64,000 bases of DNA from Ceratothoa steindachneri (GCA_963969495.1 OZ018330.1:66660907-66724906), one strand, 5' to 3'; shown: positions 41,550 through 54,047, numbered from the stretch's first letter. Numbers and translations are program-made. Notes: generated from the letters alone by a model not told the origin.

Positions 41550-41551
<2 letters not shown>

Positions 41552-41604
<53 letters not shown>
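41552..41604. repeat. (TA)n microsatellite
   Basis: TA array at the right end of the foldback element. Confidence 0.97.
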
Positions 41605-41611
<7 letters not shown>

Positions 41612-43807
41612 TATATGTGTGTGTGTTCTAATCGGCCCTGTAAAATAATTCTCCACTTATTTTCACTTTCCTTACCTTTCTAATAAAAATACTTCTGTTA
41701 GTTTTTGCTTTCTTTATTACCTAATAAATAAGTAAATAACGAAATAAAGCTAATTGATCAGTGGCATAATCCCATCTTCCTCTGCCTTCTGTCAGCACAC
41801 TTCATTTTTATAAACCATTTAGTTAGTTGAATAGTTTCAACCCGGACAAAAAACTTTATGCACAATGTTTAACTCCAAAAAGTCACTAGATTCAAATCGA
41901 CGCTGTTCCAGGAGGATAAAAAAGTAAATTGAATACATTCCAATACCCAAGACTCTTGAGCCGGAAGGAGCCACTTGATAACACATTGCTCATAAGTCAA
42001 GAATTGGATGGGTTTAACTCTTAGTAACTATTGCCATATGCTGGGCCTAGTGATGAAGCGGGATATATAAAAACATGTGCGCAGGTCTTACCCACCTAAC
42101 ATCCATCATAGGCCTCTCTTAGTACTCATCATAAAGAGAGAAACAAAGAACGTCAGGAGTTTTAAGCGTCCGAATCAGTTAAATGACTGATCGTGAAGAG
42201 GACAACACTTAGTGGCATCTTTGTCCACGGCAAAGATGGGATATGTACATCTAATATTGCTTGATGTCTCTACAACTCATGAGGTGAACAGACTTTAGGT
42301 AACTGTTTCCATGTCAGCTTGGTAGAAAGAACTTCCTGTAATTACACAGAAAGACTCTCGCTCTCCTCTCCGCCTCTGACTTTGTGATGTTGAGATAAGA
42401 AGAAGAACCTTGTTTGCATAGCCAGGAAGGAAAACCGAAAGTTTATATGGTACAATGTCACACTGCTTCGATTTCTGGGGCAACCACGCTAACCTGATTT
42501 CTATTCATCTCCTTTTTATCTTCCAGATCACTGCCATCCCAACGACCACGCCGGAAGATATCATGGATTCTTTGCTGAGTGGCGTTCTAATTACTAATCC
42601 TCTAATGAAATTCAACATGAGGTCTCGTTGGTGCAAACAGGGCAGGCCCCCCTACTGGAGAAAACAGCACCTTCCGAGGAGCGAACTATGGCGGGTGAGC
42701 GTAATTGTAAATACATCGAATGCAGGTGCACTTCCGGGACCAACCACAAATAGTTCCGCCTCTTAACGTTTCTCAGTGACATTGGTGCCTTTAATGTTGA
42801 TAACTTGAGGAGATTCACTCATTAGGTCAGCGAATCATGCAAAGAAAGGTAGAGCAAAGGAAGGGGAAAGTATGTAGATGATAGGAGGGCAATGGAGAAC
42901 CAACCATGGGAACTTATGTGACTGTTGAGAAGGTAAGGGAGAGTTGGGTGCAAATCTGAGTGGGCTACGAGTCTTAGATTCCTTCTTTCAGACGTAGCCT
43001 CCAGAGCTTCGTTCAAGTGGAGAGGAGCTCTACGTATGAACGATTAGGACAGTCACCTTTGGGGCAGAGTTAGCTGCTCTTAATAAGCATATAAAGATGC
43101 TCCGGTTCATTTGAAGCGCTGGTATTCAGTATAGTGACCCAACTCGAATATTAAAACGAGTTAATGTATTCAAAGACTCCAGCTTAGAGACCAGGCGGAC
43201 TCACCCATTGAGTTAGTTATTAACGCCATGTAAAGGGAAGTGGAGGTGGTTCTTCAAAATATCAACGCCAGCGGTCTCTGGAGTGTTCAGCAATTTAGAG
43301 CACTTGGTGAGCAAAGAACACATCCCAATCTGTATTGATTAATGTCAAAGTGTAGGAAGCATCAAGAGGTGCTTAAGTGTTAAAGTCATCTTTGGGTAGA
43401 AGAGGTGTTATTAGGCGTCGATAGCTGATGCGTTTCAAGGAAGTAAGATGGTGAGTTTTGTTATTGGGACCATTCGGCTTGTGACTTCACGAGTTGTAAC
43501 CTAATTATAACGGATAAAGTGTCCTCAAAACATAAGGTAACACTTACCCGCAGACAACGTAGTCGGAACATATTTTATTAAAAAACATCTATAAAAGTTA
43601 GAGAAATTTAGACAAAGTTATACAAGAAAGCTCGTTGGAGTACGACAGCGAAAGAAATATATAACCATTGCAGTTCAAGAGAAAGAGTGAAAGGGAGAGA
43701 AAGAGTGTGTGCATGTGCGTGTGTGTGTGTTGTATGTTACAACTAGTTACAATGAAAGTACTACTTCAAGAGACCATTTGTCTGATAATATCGGAGGTAC
43801 TTATATA

Positions 43808-43811
<4 letters not shown>
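41605..43811. other. Unassigned; possible eroded LINE piece
   Basis: Mostly unrecognised. On the plus strand 42530-42700 reads 'ITAIPTTTPEDIMDSLLSGV' and 'GRPPYWRKQHLPRSELWR', reminiscent of the segment between endonuclease and RT in R1/Jockey-type LINEs (a PPYWW motif). The similarity is too weak to claim. There is a (GT)n run near 43712-43729. Confidence 0.3.

Positions 43812-43875
<64 letters not shown>
43812..43875. repeat. (TA)n microsatellite
   Basis: TA array at the 3' boundary of PLE-B. Confidence 0.97.
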
Positions 43876-43879
<4 letters not shown>

Positions 43880-44079
43880 TTGTAGCATATTTTATTAAAA
43901 GCGACCGCTAGTTTCGAATTAATAATTCTTTTTTCAATCGTCTCGATTTGTCTTATATTCGCCTTTTCTTCATTGTTTAACCTATGGATAAGCGTATCGA
44001 AGTTCATCGGAGTCTCATGTTTGTTATTTTGCCAAAGGTAGAAGTAAATTAATGTAATTTAGCACTTTCTTTAATTTAA

Positions 44080-44114
44080 CTGACGCGTTTCGATACATCA
44101 AGAATCATCTTCAG
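44080..44114 (-). ncRNA. Hammerhead-ribozyme-like motif (PLE-B end)
   Basis: Minus strand: CUGAAGAUGAUUCUUGAUGU then AUCGAAACGCGUCAG. CUGAAGA fits the hammerhead consensus CUGANGA exactly. GAU pairs with AUC; GAAA follows; ACGCGU is a perfect palindrome ending in a GUC cleavage triplet. One extra U separates core and stem. It is the only copy here with the canonical C and G at the positions equivalent to 3 and 8. Confidence 0.5.
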
Positions 44115-44479
44115 AGTATTAGTTTATATATGTTACAAAATGTATTTACAAAATTACGAACGAAGCTATACACTTATAGGCGGGTTGGATCTAAGTAATA
44201 AAAGGTCGAAGTAGGTAGCCAAAGAGGTGAAGGGGGGGGGGGAGAATATGCGGCTTGCGAAGGAGGATTAGTAGCTGGGGGCAGCTCTGAGTACAGCTGT
44301 CCCTCTGTTTTCTTTTCTTTCGCTGGGCAGGATTTCATTGGAGTTAGACTGTATTTTTAAATTCGGTTGCTTCTCTTGGATATATATAGCTTCAAGGAAG
44401 AGCAATTGGCGCTTGTTGGGAGCATAGACTAAAATTTTAGTGTTTTCTTCTATTTTTTTTCGGTTGAATCATGTTCCGT

Positions 44480-44680
44480 GTACTTCCTGTGTATATTTTT
44501 TAGGTGCACCGTTGCGAGATGGTATGACATTCTTCTTGAGAGAGTGGTTTCGGTCATGCCGATATACGAGTTAGGTAGGAGCTGACAGCCTTCTAGTTTA
44601 TATGTGTACTCGTATATCAGATGTGTTCTTTGTTTCGGTTGTAGCGGGGTTAGGGGTTATTTATCATGTAGAGGGTTGAA
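44480..44680 (-). pseudogene. PLE-B GIY-YIG endonuclease remnant
   Basis: Minus strand reads 'EYTYKLEGCQLLPNSYIGMT' and 'ETTLSRRMSYHLATVHLKNI', then 'HRKYTEHDSTEK'. The YIG of the GIY-YIG fold appears as 'SYIGMTETTLSRRM', with the catalytic Arg region kept. The GIY strand itself is eroded. In intact PLEs this domain lies C-terminal to RT, as here. Confidence 0.75.
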
Positions 44681-45171
44681 ATACGTCTATTTTGATAGTA
44701 GATAATTAGTGCAGTCTTTTTCTTGGCGTTTATGAATTTTATTCATCGGCCTATAATGTCCTTGATGGCTCTTTCATCTGCTTGTTGTTCTGTGCTCATA
44801 TTTTTCTTGTAAAACAGTTTTATGATATCCTCATTATCCGTATTTCTGTTCTTCTGGGGTTCTGAGAGGTACCACCTGTCCATTTTAATTATTATAGCTG
44901 TTTGTATTTCTTTATTGAAAATCCATTATTTACGAGTAGCTGAGTGTCTCTCTCTCTCTCTCTTTTCTCGTGTGTCCTTCCATGTGGTGCAGTGTGTAAA
45001 AGCACGATTGAAGTACAACAATATTACGCTTGTTCGGTAGCACTTAGGACATTCGCTGTCCCTATTCATGCAAAATCCCGGGTTGGTGGGTTTAACATAA
45101 ACTTCACTTGTTATTGTTTCATTGATATTGGCAGTGACGATATCTAAGAAGGGTAATTGGTTGTTCTGGCT

Positions 45172-46268
45172 TTATTCGATGTTGTAGTTGAGGGAAGAAC
45201 ATTCATTAAAGGCTTTTTCTAGATTATGTATTTCTTCTTGTGTTCGTATGTTGATGTAGATGTTCTCTATGTACCTGCAGTAAATATGGGGCTTGGGTAC
45301 TCTTGATAAGACCCTTTTTTCAACCACCCCCATATAGCAATTAGCAAAGAGAACTCCCAAGGGAGAACCCATGGCGACTCCATCCACTTGGCCGTTCATG
45401 CTTCTATCGGGCTCAAAGAAGTGGGCTTAAGAGGTGAAAATTTGTAGGAGTCTCTTCATGTCGTCCCTTGGTATTCCAATTGAAGGGGGGGGAGCGGTCA
45501 TTTTGGTCATAGACGTGTTCTAGTATTATTTCTATTCTTTCGGCGACTGGTACATTGTTGAATAGTGATTCTACGTCCATGGAAGCTATTATTCTATTAT
45601 GGTTAGTAGCTCCAATGATATCAGCCAAGGATTCGAGGCTGTATTTGTTGGGTACGTATGGAGTTAATATTTTGTTTAGGAATTTTTCAAGTTCGTGCGT
45701 GGGTGTAGGGATTTGGCTAATTATGGGCCTGAGGGGGTTTCTAACTTTGTTGGTTTTCACGGTCCCATAAGCGTATCCTGGGCTGAAGTCACCTATAATT
45801 TTCTTCATTTGTATGTTTCCGGGTTGTTTGTTGACCCGTTCAATGATTTGGTTTACCTTGTTCTTAATATCGTCGGTGGTTTTTTTTTAGATTTTTCGAA
45901 ATTTGCTTTGATAATTTAGGATAGTGTCCATTTTTGTATGGTATTTCTCAGTCGGCATGATGCCAAAGATACCTGCTTTATCTGCTTTCATGATGGTGAT
46001 GTCTCTGTTGTTTTTAAGCTGTTTGGCAGCGTCTTTTAGGCGAAGTGTCAGAACTCTCGACGTAAGGTGCCTTCTGCTTTTGCCGGCCTCTACGAGGAGT
46101 TCTTCTATGAGCGTGGTACTGGTAGAGATTTTATTATCATTTTCTAATTTGTGTCTGTCGTCAAGAAACATTTCTACATATTTAAAGTTCTTTTTGTTGC
46201 TTTTTAGGCTTGCTGACATAATGACAATTAGTTCCGAAGTCGAGGAGTTCTTCTCGTTCCTGGGTTAA
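45172..46268 (-). pseudogene. PLE-B N-terminal domain and reverse transcriptase
   Basis: From 46310 downward in mixed frames: 'INLSNYPLTQEREELLDFGT', then 'KSNKKNFKYVEMFLDDRHKL' (46219). 'KNNRDITIMKADKAGIFGIM' (about 46000) is the PLE KADK motif. From 45808: 'SPGYAYGTVKTNKVRNPLRP' with 'IISQIPTPTHELEKFLNKIL', then 'ASMDVESLFNNVPVAERIEI' with the first catalytic Asp (SMDVESLF). After a frameshift, from 45399: 'VDGVAMGSPLGVLFANCYMG' (GSPL motif) and 'HIYCRYIENIYINI', where the YxDD box reads YIEN, so the catalytic pair is lost. Dead copy. Confidence 0.88.
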
Positions 46269-46325
46269 AGGGTAGTTTGATAGGTTGATGTATGCCTTAG
46301 TGTCTTGTGGAACCTTAAGTGGGCT

Positions 46326-49300
46326 TCCATACTGAACGGGAACTCACTCAAATCCTAGAGCAACATGAAGAAACCTCACGCACCAGAAACCTCACAAACC
46401 TAACGGATATAAATGGAAGCCCACTGAACTAGGTCTACAGGATGCAAAAGGAGATACATAGGAATTTATTACCCCACATCAAACCTTCTAATTGGAAATT
46501 CTCAGCAAACCTAAAGCTTGTGATAGGATATTTAACCATCACATAAAGGCCAATTAGATTAGAAGATAACATTTGGCTTTGAAGAAAAAACAAGGTTTTC
46601 TGACCAAAAAGTCGCGTGCTTTCACCAATTCTGATTATAACCTTACGACATTCAAAACTTTTAATAATTCCCGGACTAACCTTGGGAGGACTTGGTCATT
46701 CTATCACTCCAAGAGAATGTAAAACAACATAAGGGTGTCAAATCTTGCTAGAATCGGGCGAATAGATACAATGTTATTACAAAAAAATGCTAAACGGGGA
46801 CCGACAAACAGAGTGAGATGTAGAGTCGATTACGACCAGACTCGCACGTGACTAATAAAATATCTTAAAGATAAAGGAGGTTGCGGAAAGTATAAATAAT
46901 CATAGTTATTTCTAAAATCAATCCCTGATGTTTAAATTCCGTCAAGGCGAGCGATCTGCTTGCAAGCACACTCAAGTTTACCTCATTCAATTAGTGTGCT
47001 GATGTACTCTATAATAGTGTAAAAGAGTAATTATAATAAATGGTTAATTAAATTCTGATTATCATTAAAAAAGTCTTATTAATGAACATTATTGTTTTTA
47101 CCAGCGATATATTATTCTAGACAATAGAGTAGGATTCATTTTAATCCAAGGTACCTTAGACAAGAGTTTGTAACTAGATAAAATTATCCGTGCAACATTT
47201 GTTCAATTCATTTTTCACATTGAAATGGCGAGTATTATAAATTACCAAATTCATTAACTGCTTTTGAGGCCCCCCGGAATGGTGCAAGCAGTACATACAA
47301 ATTGCTGCCATAAATGGCTCTCTTTAAGAGTGGCATGAGCCGGCATGAAGTGAACTTTAAGTAACTGTGTTGTTATGCAGATACTATAGTGGGTATCACA
47401 TAGGGTCACATGTGGGCTGTCTGCTTCCACGATAAGCAGATAACTGTACTTTAGTGCTGATACGATTAGCTATCGGTTAGTCACTTTTTTGTGGACTTGA
47501 AATGTCATGCAGCCATGCACAATGAAGGTCCAATAAGGCTAATCAATAAAATAGCAACACATATTTTGTCATTTTCCCAAAAGACAAAGACAACCTCATT
47601 TATTCTGCTATTAATATCCTTAAAAAGATCCCTCTCTAAACGGACATCTAGGCGGTTGATGCCTAACTCAAAATTCAGTTGGTTATGTTGGAATATAAAC
47701 TCTGATATCAATTTTCGCTTCATTAGTGTCGCAGCACCTTTTAGTCATTCAGATGATGTGCTTCTTATTGAAAGAATTCTCAATCGGATAGTGTTTTTGT
47801 AGGGAACGTAAAAAAGAAATTCCTAACTTAGAGCGCATCTCTTTTTCCTGGTCACATATGTAATGTTATGAAAAAAAATTTATATTGCTTCCTGCCATCA
47901 TTTGTAAAAGCTCTTAGAAATCAATGGCTTAAACGTGTAAGAGATAGATTGTGATGACAATTCAAATGGAAAATTGCAGTGCAGGAAAATTGGGACCAAA
48001 ATTGGAAAGTAAAATTTCTTGAAAAAAGAGTAGCAAACTATTAACGTCATGAGAGTCTAATATGAGGAGGTCATTAGGAGAGACAGCATTTATGGCTACG
48101 GCAGAGAGATGTTAGAGGATTTCATCAACAGGCCAGTGGCTGTGTCGTAAGGTAGGCGAGGAAGTAGTGATAAACTATAATAGTTACGAACTAGAAAAAA
48201 TGAGGCCGAATAACTTAATAATCTTGCAGTAAGTAACGGAAATAGTGAGAGAGCTAACATGAGACATGAGATGCCACTATGATGAAATAGAGAAGGTAGA
48301 TAATAATTAGCCTGAAATATTTGCCGTTGGATGTCATTAACGATTGAGGCTCCTCATGAAGTATATAGATTGACCAGAGCAACGCAACATAGCGATTGTT
48401 CTAATTCTCTTTAGCTTAAGAAATCCATGGTCAAAAATAGGTGACAGATTCTTATACGTCGCAAAGAGTTTTATACAGAGCGCAAGTTTAAAATAGTACT
48501 TTTCTACCAGGCTACGTGAAAGGGAGTTGTTTAGTCGGTAATGGTCCGTTTTCTCATCTGGCACCCTTTATTTGTGGCGTTGTAATTGCTCTTGAATTCT
48601 CTTGCAAAGGACGGAATAATACAGCCTTCATAATCTATACTTAGATTGGACGAAGAGCTCTGTTAATTCTATAGAAAGAACGGGTAACGATTGGTGAGCG
48701 TTCTATGCTTATGGCAAATCTTACCTACTATTAAGAAAAAAGGTTGAGGGTATCATTGAATTATCGGCAACATTCCTCAATTTGGACCAATCGTATAGTG
48801 AAAAATTCTTCCAATCGCATTAGGTAGCCTTTGTTTCACTCTTGGCCACACGCAAACAGATGACTGACCGTCCTAGTTTCTAAAGAGCTGACAACGCCCT
48901 TCCCGGCACTAACATGAATAAATATCTTTATCCACTTATTTTACTCGGTTACTGAACACCTGTTTCTATCCACACCTAGTGCAATCCCTTTACCCTTTAT
49001 ACTGGCTCACTTTCTGATAATTTTTTGAAAATTCAAATCACTCAATCTCAACTTTTGTTTATTTTAAGGAGTGTTCTACGAAAACTGTAATGATATTGTT
49101 CATCTTTCAATATAAGATGACCACGACTCTTTTCAAAAATGTCTCTGCACTGTTGCTTTGCCACTCATCCATCACCACAAGACTTACGTGTGTTCTTGGT
49201 ATGTAGTTAAAGTCATGACTTTGCTTTAGTTAGATTATAGCAAAGGAGTGTTGTAAGCATCGTTACCCTCAGTGTCTCCTCCAAAGAGTGCCATAAAAAT

Positions 49301-50640
49301 AGCCAAGAAAAACATCATCAAAAGAGTGTAAAAATTGTATCGGGAACGATATAATAACAATGGGCACCAGACAACTTCTCAATAAATGACGAGAAGTTTC
49401 CTTCATTAGATAGCTACGAGATTTGGGGGTTAAACTAAAATAAAAAATATGGTAAATCGCCTGGAAAGGAGATTATATGTATTAATCGACCTGATTAGTG
49501 CTAGGGAATAAATCATTGCTGAACGCCAGGCTATTTTGCTCATAAGAATTTAAGAGAAAAGAAAATTCCTACGACAAGATTAAATTCTAAACAACATTAA
49601 ACAAATAATGAATTACAATTTAATCAGACACACAGATACTCGACTAACTGTTGTACTTGTCATATATTAACGATAAAATCTTGGCTATTCAACAATATTT
49701 CAACGATCTTATGAATGCACCAATTTAGTTTGTAATTCCACTATGAAAACACGTTTGTAAATGACATTCAAATATTATCCTGACTATAAAGTTATTTATC
49801 ATCATAAATGGTACATTCAGTGAATAGAAAATGATATATAATTAGTGAAAGAAATAGTGAGAAAATGCCTCGAAAACATATTTTACGAATGGTGTACAAC
49901 AAAGCTTGAGAAGATTGCCAAAAATTTGGACGTGTACATAAGAGAAAAGTTTTAATGGGAAATAATTATGCATCTTTCGTTTTGCTGACGATATGGTTAT
50001 TTTTTTAACTCTAGAAGAAAAGACTCATCGATAAGAGAATGAGCGCAAGATGGTCTCTTTGTCTTACACAAAATGAATTTATTTCTGGAATATTGTTTAA
50101 GATAAATCTGACGCAGCCTGGAGCGCCTCAAAATGGAACTTACGGTCTTTTTAGGGTCTGATGAATACCTTGATGGTTTCAGATTTTGGACCACAACGCT
50201 CTTCAGATCATTTGAACCTACTTTAACAAAGATCAAGTGTCTTTTGTGAACTTTAACGGAGAAAGACCATTAATTAATTTAGGAATTTCAATAACTTTCT
50301 TATGTTTCTAACGAAAACATTATTGCAAGTTCAGGGGCATTTGTATTGTTCTCCTTTTGATCCTAAAGGGGATTTGCGCGATGACACGGGTAGTGGCGCG
50401 CGGGCCGCGGCGCAATTCTCCCATGTAAATTTTCAGTGTCTGTTTAAATGTTTGTCGTACAAGGACCCTTAATCTATTTTATGAGAAATTCACAAAAAAA
50501 TTTCCGTCACTGTTTAGCAGCCAGAGAGAGGGTAATCGGAGCTTTGTGTTTTATCTACTAAAGAAGCGAGTAATGATCGGGAAGCTGAATTGGTCTATAG
50601 CTTGCTGGGCATAGTCACTCGGTGGAAAGGACGTGGGTAA
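46326..50640. other. Long unassigned region
   Basis: I recognise no gene. A short inverted repeat GTGGGCTTCCAT/ATGGAAGCCCAC spans 46319-46426 beside the PLE-B 5' end. Open frames at 47491-47802, 48337-48564 and 49997-50236 are under 105 codons, have no motif and fall in AT-rich context. Near 50390-50420 there is a small GC-rich patch. Confidence 0.45.
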
Positions 50641-51060
50641 ATTTTAAGTGGCAGCCACGACAGCAGCTTATAAAAGAGGGATGGCGTTAAACAATGATTT
50701 GTAAGAATCATCATTTTGACCAAGAGAGAGGATGTCTGTGTTCAATGTATTTCTTGACAAAGCGTCAGCCGGGATAAAATGCTTGACATGTGTCCATTGA
50801 AGGTCATCCACACATTGTGTAATTGAATCCAGAAGGCGAGCCAGCAGAGGTGGAGGAGAGAAGTTGGGAGAATAAAATGATAAGGCAAGAGCCCCTTGCT
50901 CAGTAGTAAGGGTTAAATTGGAGATTTGTTTCGTAAGAGAGACATTTTATGGCCGAGAAGGACGCAAAGATCTCTTTTCCAAACGTAGACATTATAGTAA
51001 GAGTTTCAGACCAGTTATTCGAAAAGAAGCTAACGGCTTACGTTCCCTTCTGATGTTGTT
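50640..51060 (-). pseudogene. Ty3/Gypsy RNase H fragment
   Basis: Frameshifted minus strand. 'MSTFGKEIFASFSAIK' (about 51000) matches the YSTFxRELLAxYxAIxHF block. 'CVDDLQWTHVKHFIPADALS' with R next (about 50800-50750) matches the end of RNase H, (I)xHVxGxxNxVADALSR. 'LNTDILSLGQNDDSYKSLFN' follows. The rest of pol is absent; the hAT element begins 7 bases beyond. Confidence 0.7.
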
Positions 51061-51066
51061 CTAAAG
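51059..51066. other. Candidate hAT target-site duplication (left)
   Basis: TTCTAAAG directly before the CAGTG end. The right flank is TTGAAAAA (54048-54055), five of eight identical, so a decayed 8-base duplication is possible. Confidence 0.35.
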
Positions 51067-54047
51067 CAGTGTTTTTTAACCTTTTTCTACTCAAGGTCCC
51101 CTTTAATAATTATTTTGGTGACCCACTCATAGCCATTTACATCACAAAAGCTTATTTTAGAATTTACGGAGCAAATTTTTTTGAAAATAAATTATAAAAT
51201 TTAATATTATAAATATCAAACCAGCTAAATTATATTAACCTCAATTTCAGGAAAATAAAGATTATTACATTAACAATCTCTAATTTTGAGAGTTTCCACA
51301 ATATATTGTTAATATATAAATGAAAACAATTTATTTAATGAGATCCTTGTGCCTGATGTTGATTGGCAAGTTTTGAATATCAGGTTCGAATGTTGTCAAT
51401 GAAGGAAGAACAAACACGCTTTTTTACAATATCAAGCTCGTTACAAGTTTTTGATAGTAAATGGAAAACACGGCTAAAGCCAGCTTCAACAAGTAGGATG
51501 TTGAAAAAGTAAGAGTAATAGCATACAACTTTCTATTTTCCCAGAGCAATGGATATTTCATAGCAATATCACAGTTCTTCCATATATTATGTTTATTTCC
51601 TTTGAATTGAACTTTAGCTACTTTCTAACTTGAAATTTAATTTTACTTCTGTATGGTAATATCTATATTAACAGCATCGACTTCAAAATGATTTGTTACC
51701 CGGACACGTTTATTCATTTAAAGTAGGTCTTTAAAGCCAGAGTGCATATCTTTTTGTAGATTATCAAATGTTCAAAATATACAGAAAGATTATCGTCATG
51801 CAGCTCATTGCTAATTAATTGCAGATATGAAAACTCTTCTAATGTATGACGTTAGAAAAACTGTACATACACTTTGTATAATATCAAATCACATTGTTCT
51901 TCCTGTAGCTTCTTATTGAGTATATTAAGTTTTTAGGAAATATCTGATGAATAAAATATGCTGCATCTCACAGCAGTCAGCTGTTCACTGAGTTGCTTAT
52001 TACTTAAAAACTAAATAAACAATTTGCAAAGTTCTACAAAGTGACGAAGATAATTTCCTTTCGATAACCATTGAACATTTTTGTGGATTATAATGCCTTT
52101 AAACTCTTCTTTATTTTCGTGACAAATGTCACGCAAAGGGGAGTTTTTATGGGAACTTGATTTGACATAGTTAACAGCTTTTATTAAAATAGTAAGTGAG
52201 TCATACAGCCGACCATTCAAATGTTTAGGAAGTAAATGTTGTAATTAGTTCACGGAACTTATACAAAATATTTCAGATATATTTTTTAAATAAGCAATAA
52301 AGCCTCGGTGTCTGATGCAGATAGAGCACCATCGGTAGCACAAGCTACTATATTTCCAAGTCGGATATTATTTTGTTCGAAATAGATGACAAATTTGAAA
52401 ATTGTTTGACCACTAGGATCTGTTTCAAGACGTCTGGCAAAAAAACATTTCTTTTATTAATTGATCTTTATTGATAAACCTGATACGATCCCTTAATGTA
52501 GATTAATCAAGTTAAATGCAAACTGTTTTACTTAAATTTAGGAGACTAGTTGTTTTTCAATATCAACAGCTATTTCATCAATACGTTTTGATACTGACAA
52601 ATTACTGTTAGGCTGAAATTAATTATATCTTGTGGAATTTGATTTTTTTATTCTTGAAACTAAAATGCGTGCTTTCCAACTTGGAATATTATTTTCAAAT
52701 TTAGTATGAGGCCACCACACCTTTATCCTTATTTTGTATTTGTTTGGTAAAAACCTTTTTTTTGTACTTCTTATCTAAATGATTTTGAAGCTTAGATGTC
52801 TTGGGGCTTTCGTTTGACAGTAATGTCATACATAAAAGACACATTAGCTTTGTCACATGATTTGTCGATAGAATCAATCCATAAGACAAATATTCTAAAG
52901 AATAAAGTCGGCATTTCTTCCTCACAGATTCCATGGGTTCTATAAAAAAGGAAACAAACAAAATTAGTCAATAAATTAATTAATGAGTTACTTAATGAGA
53001 TCTTATATTTATTAAATATAATTAACTTGTAATCATAATGATTATAATTACATTTGATCGTAATGTGTACCCCAAATCTTATGTATTATTTTTGTTAAAT
53101 TTTCTATTTTTTACCTTTACTTTAAAGTATATACAGCGGATAATTGCTAATACTTTTTTTTAAATAAGAATATGATATCAGAAAGCTTATTATTTCTACT
53201 AGTTTCTAAGTATAGTTACATTAAAATTGGTACCATAGTTTTTTATTTACTTTTAACTTAATAACTTAGCGTTAAAACTTAATAATTGGCTACTCGCACT
53301 TTTGAATGATCCTGATTTCTGATCCTATTTCACTGTAATTTACCTTACATTGTGTGTGTGGCCGTCTGTGCATTTTTTAAAGAAGTTGTTAAATTATTTT
53401 TTTCCACACCAATTTTGATTGTGTTGTGAAATAAAATACCTTTTTCGCTTGCAGACTTTCTTTAATTTTGTCAAGGAAGAGTATAAGCACCATAGGGGTA
53501 GCAAATAACTCCCGCAGGTGGGATTTTTGATAGTAAAATTCAACTCTATGAATGATGCTGCATAAACGCCATTTATGTATAATAATACAAAGAGCCTAAA
53601 CTTATAATATAAAAAGCCATGCGCAGTATAGGCCTAGTTACAATCAAAAACTCCAAATTAGCCAATAAATTATGAAAAATATCGAAAAGATTGAACAAGT
53701 ATGACACTTCCTCAATGTAGAAAGTTGTTATTGACAAACGTAAGATATTTTCAGTATTGCCATTTTAAACCTCGAACATGAAATATCAATTCATGTGAGC
53801 AAATTATCTTATTATTATAATAATTCAAAAATCAGATTTAAATAATTTTAAAAAAGCTAAAAACATCATAATCATATAATTTATTGTTTTTATAAGTAAA
53901 ATATAGAGATAACAGAGAGAAAGACCGGGAAGTTCTATGGCCCTTTTTCATTTAATTATGGTGCCCCAAATCATCAAAGTTTTTTGACTCCCTATTATTT
54001 TTTATCGCCTCAGGAGGGGAGGGGGAAGGGGGGGGCGATAACCACTG
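51067..54047 (-). mobile_element. hAT transposon, ZBED5/SCAND3-like, both ends visible
   Basis: Left end at 51067: CAGTGTTTTTTAACCTTTTT then CTACTCAAGGTCCCC, the classical hAT (Charlie/ZBED) terminus. Right end at 54047, inverted: CAGTGGTTATCGCCCCCCCC. The ends agree in CAGTG and weakly after. About 3.0 kb, with the transposase gene on the minus strand. The right side includes poly-G and TGGTGCCCCAAATC near 53960, as often next to hAT ends. It sits directly beside a Gypsy fragment. Confidence 0.62.
51335..52961 (-). pseudogene. hAT transposase pseudogene (ZBED5/SCAND3 family)
   Basis: N-terminus from 52961: 'SVRKKCRLYSLEYLSYGLIL' and 'TKLMCLLCMTLLSNESPKTS' with KLQNHLDKKYKKK, the BED zinc finger (C-x2-C...H...). 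The middle (52220-52011) reads 'LIKAVNYVKSSSHKNSPLRD' and 'IIHKNVQWLSKGNYLRHFVE', the HTEVRWLSKG block. The C-terminus (51540-51335) reads across frames 'STSYLLEAGFSRVFHLLSKT' and 'SKLANQHQAQGSH' then stop, matching the family's SYLCExGFS motif and its QAQGSH-type end. Several stops occur between. The order and length (about 540 codons) fit a nearly complete gene. Confidence 0.82.

Larger units (their letters stand above)
40374..41550. repeat. tRNA-core foldback element, interrupted in its left arm
   Basis: Right arm 41395-41550; its reverse complement runs AGAGAAATACAAATTTGACG, AATGAGACAAGAAACATGAG, GAGAAAAGGACATTTGAAGA and so on. The left arm has the same order but is split: 40374-40424 (AATAGAAATTTGATCCAAAT ... 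AATGAGACAAGAAACAGGAG) and 41215-41300 (GAGAAAAGGACATTAGAAAA ...). A separate inverted-repeat element (40430-41211) sits between them. The core at 41313-41383 is tRNA-like. The right side is (TA)n. A single arm also occurs at 27793-27925. Nothing is encoded. Confidence 0.7.
43876..46325 (-). mobile_element. PLE-B, Penelope-like element (Neptune-like), decayed
   Basis: Minus-strand element with N-terminal domain, RT, GIY-YIG endonuclease, a hammerhead-like motif in the 3' region and a (TA)n at its 3' boundary. The 3' region resembles 58596-58850 (shared GCATATTT, TAACC-ATGGATAAG and GCGTTTCGATACA landmarks). The gene is cut by frameshifts. The spacing of the domains is close to full length. Confidence 0.85.

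Noticed and set aside
42455..42766. A LINE linker or host exon (PPYWRKQ segment)
   Set aside because: The resemblance to R1/Jockey linkers is a few residues; no endonuclease or RT lies in frame nearby.
47491..47802. Host coding exon
   Set aside because: The 103-codon frame lacks splice-site context, motifs or biased composition that would support an exon.
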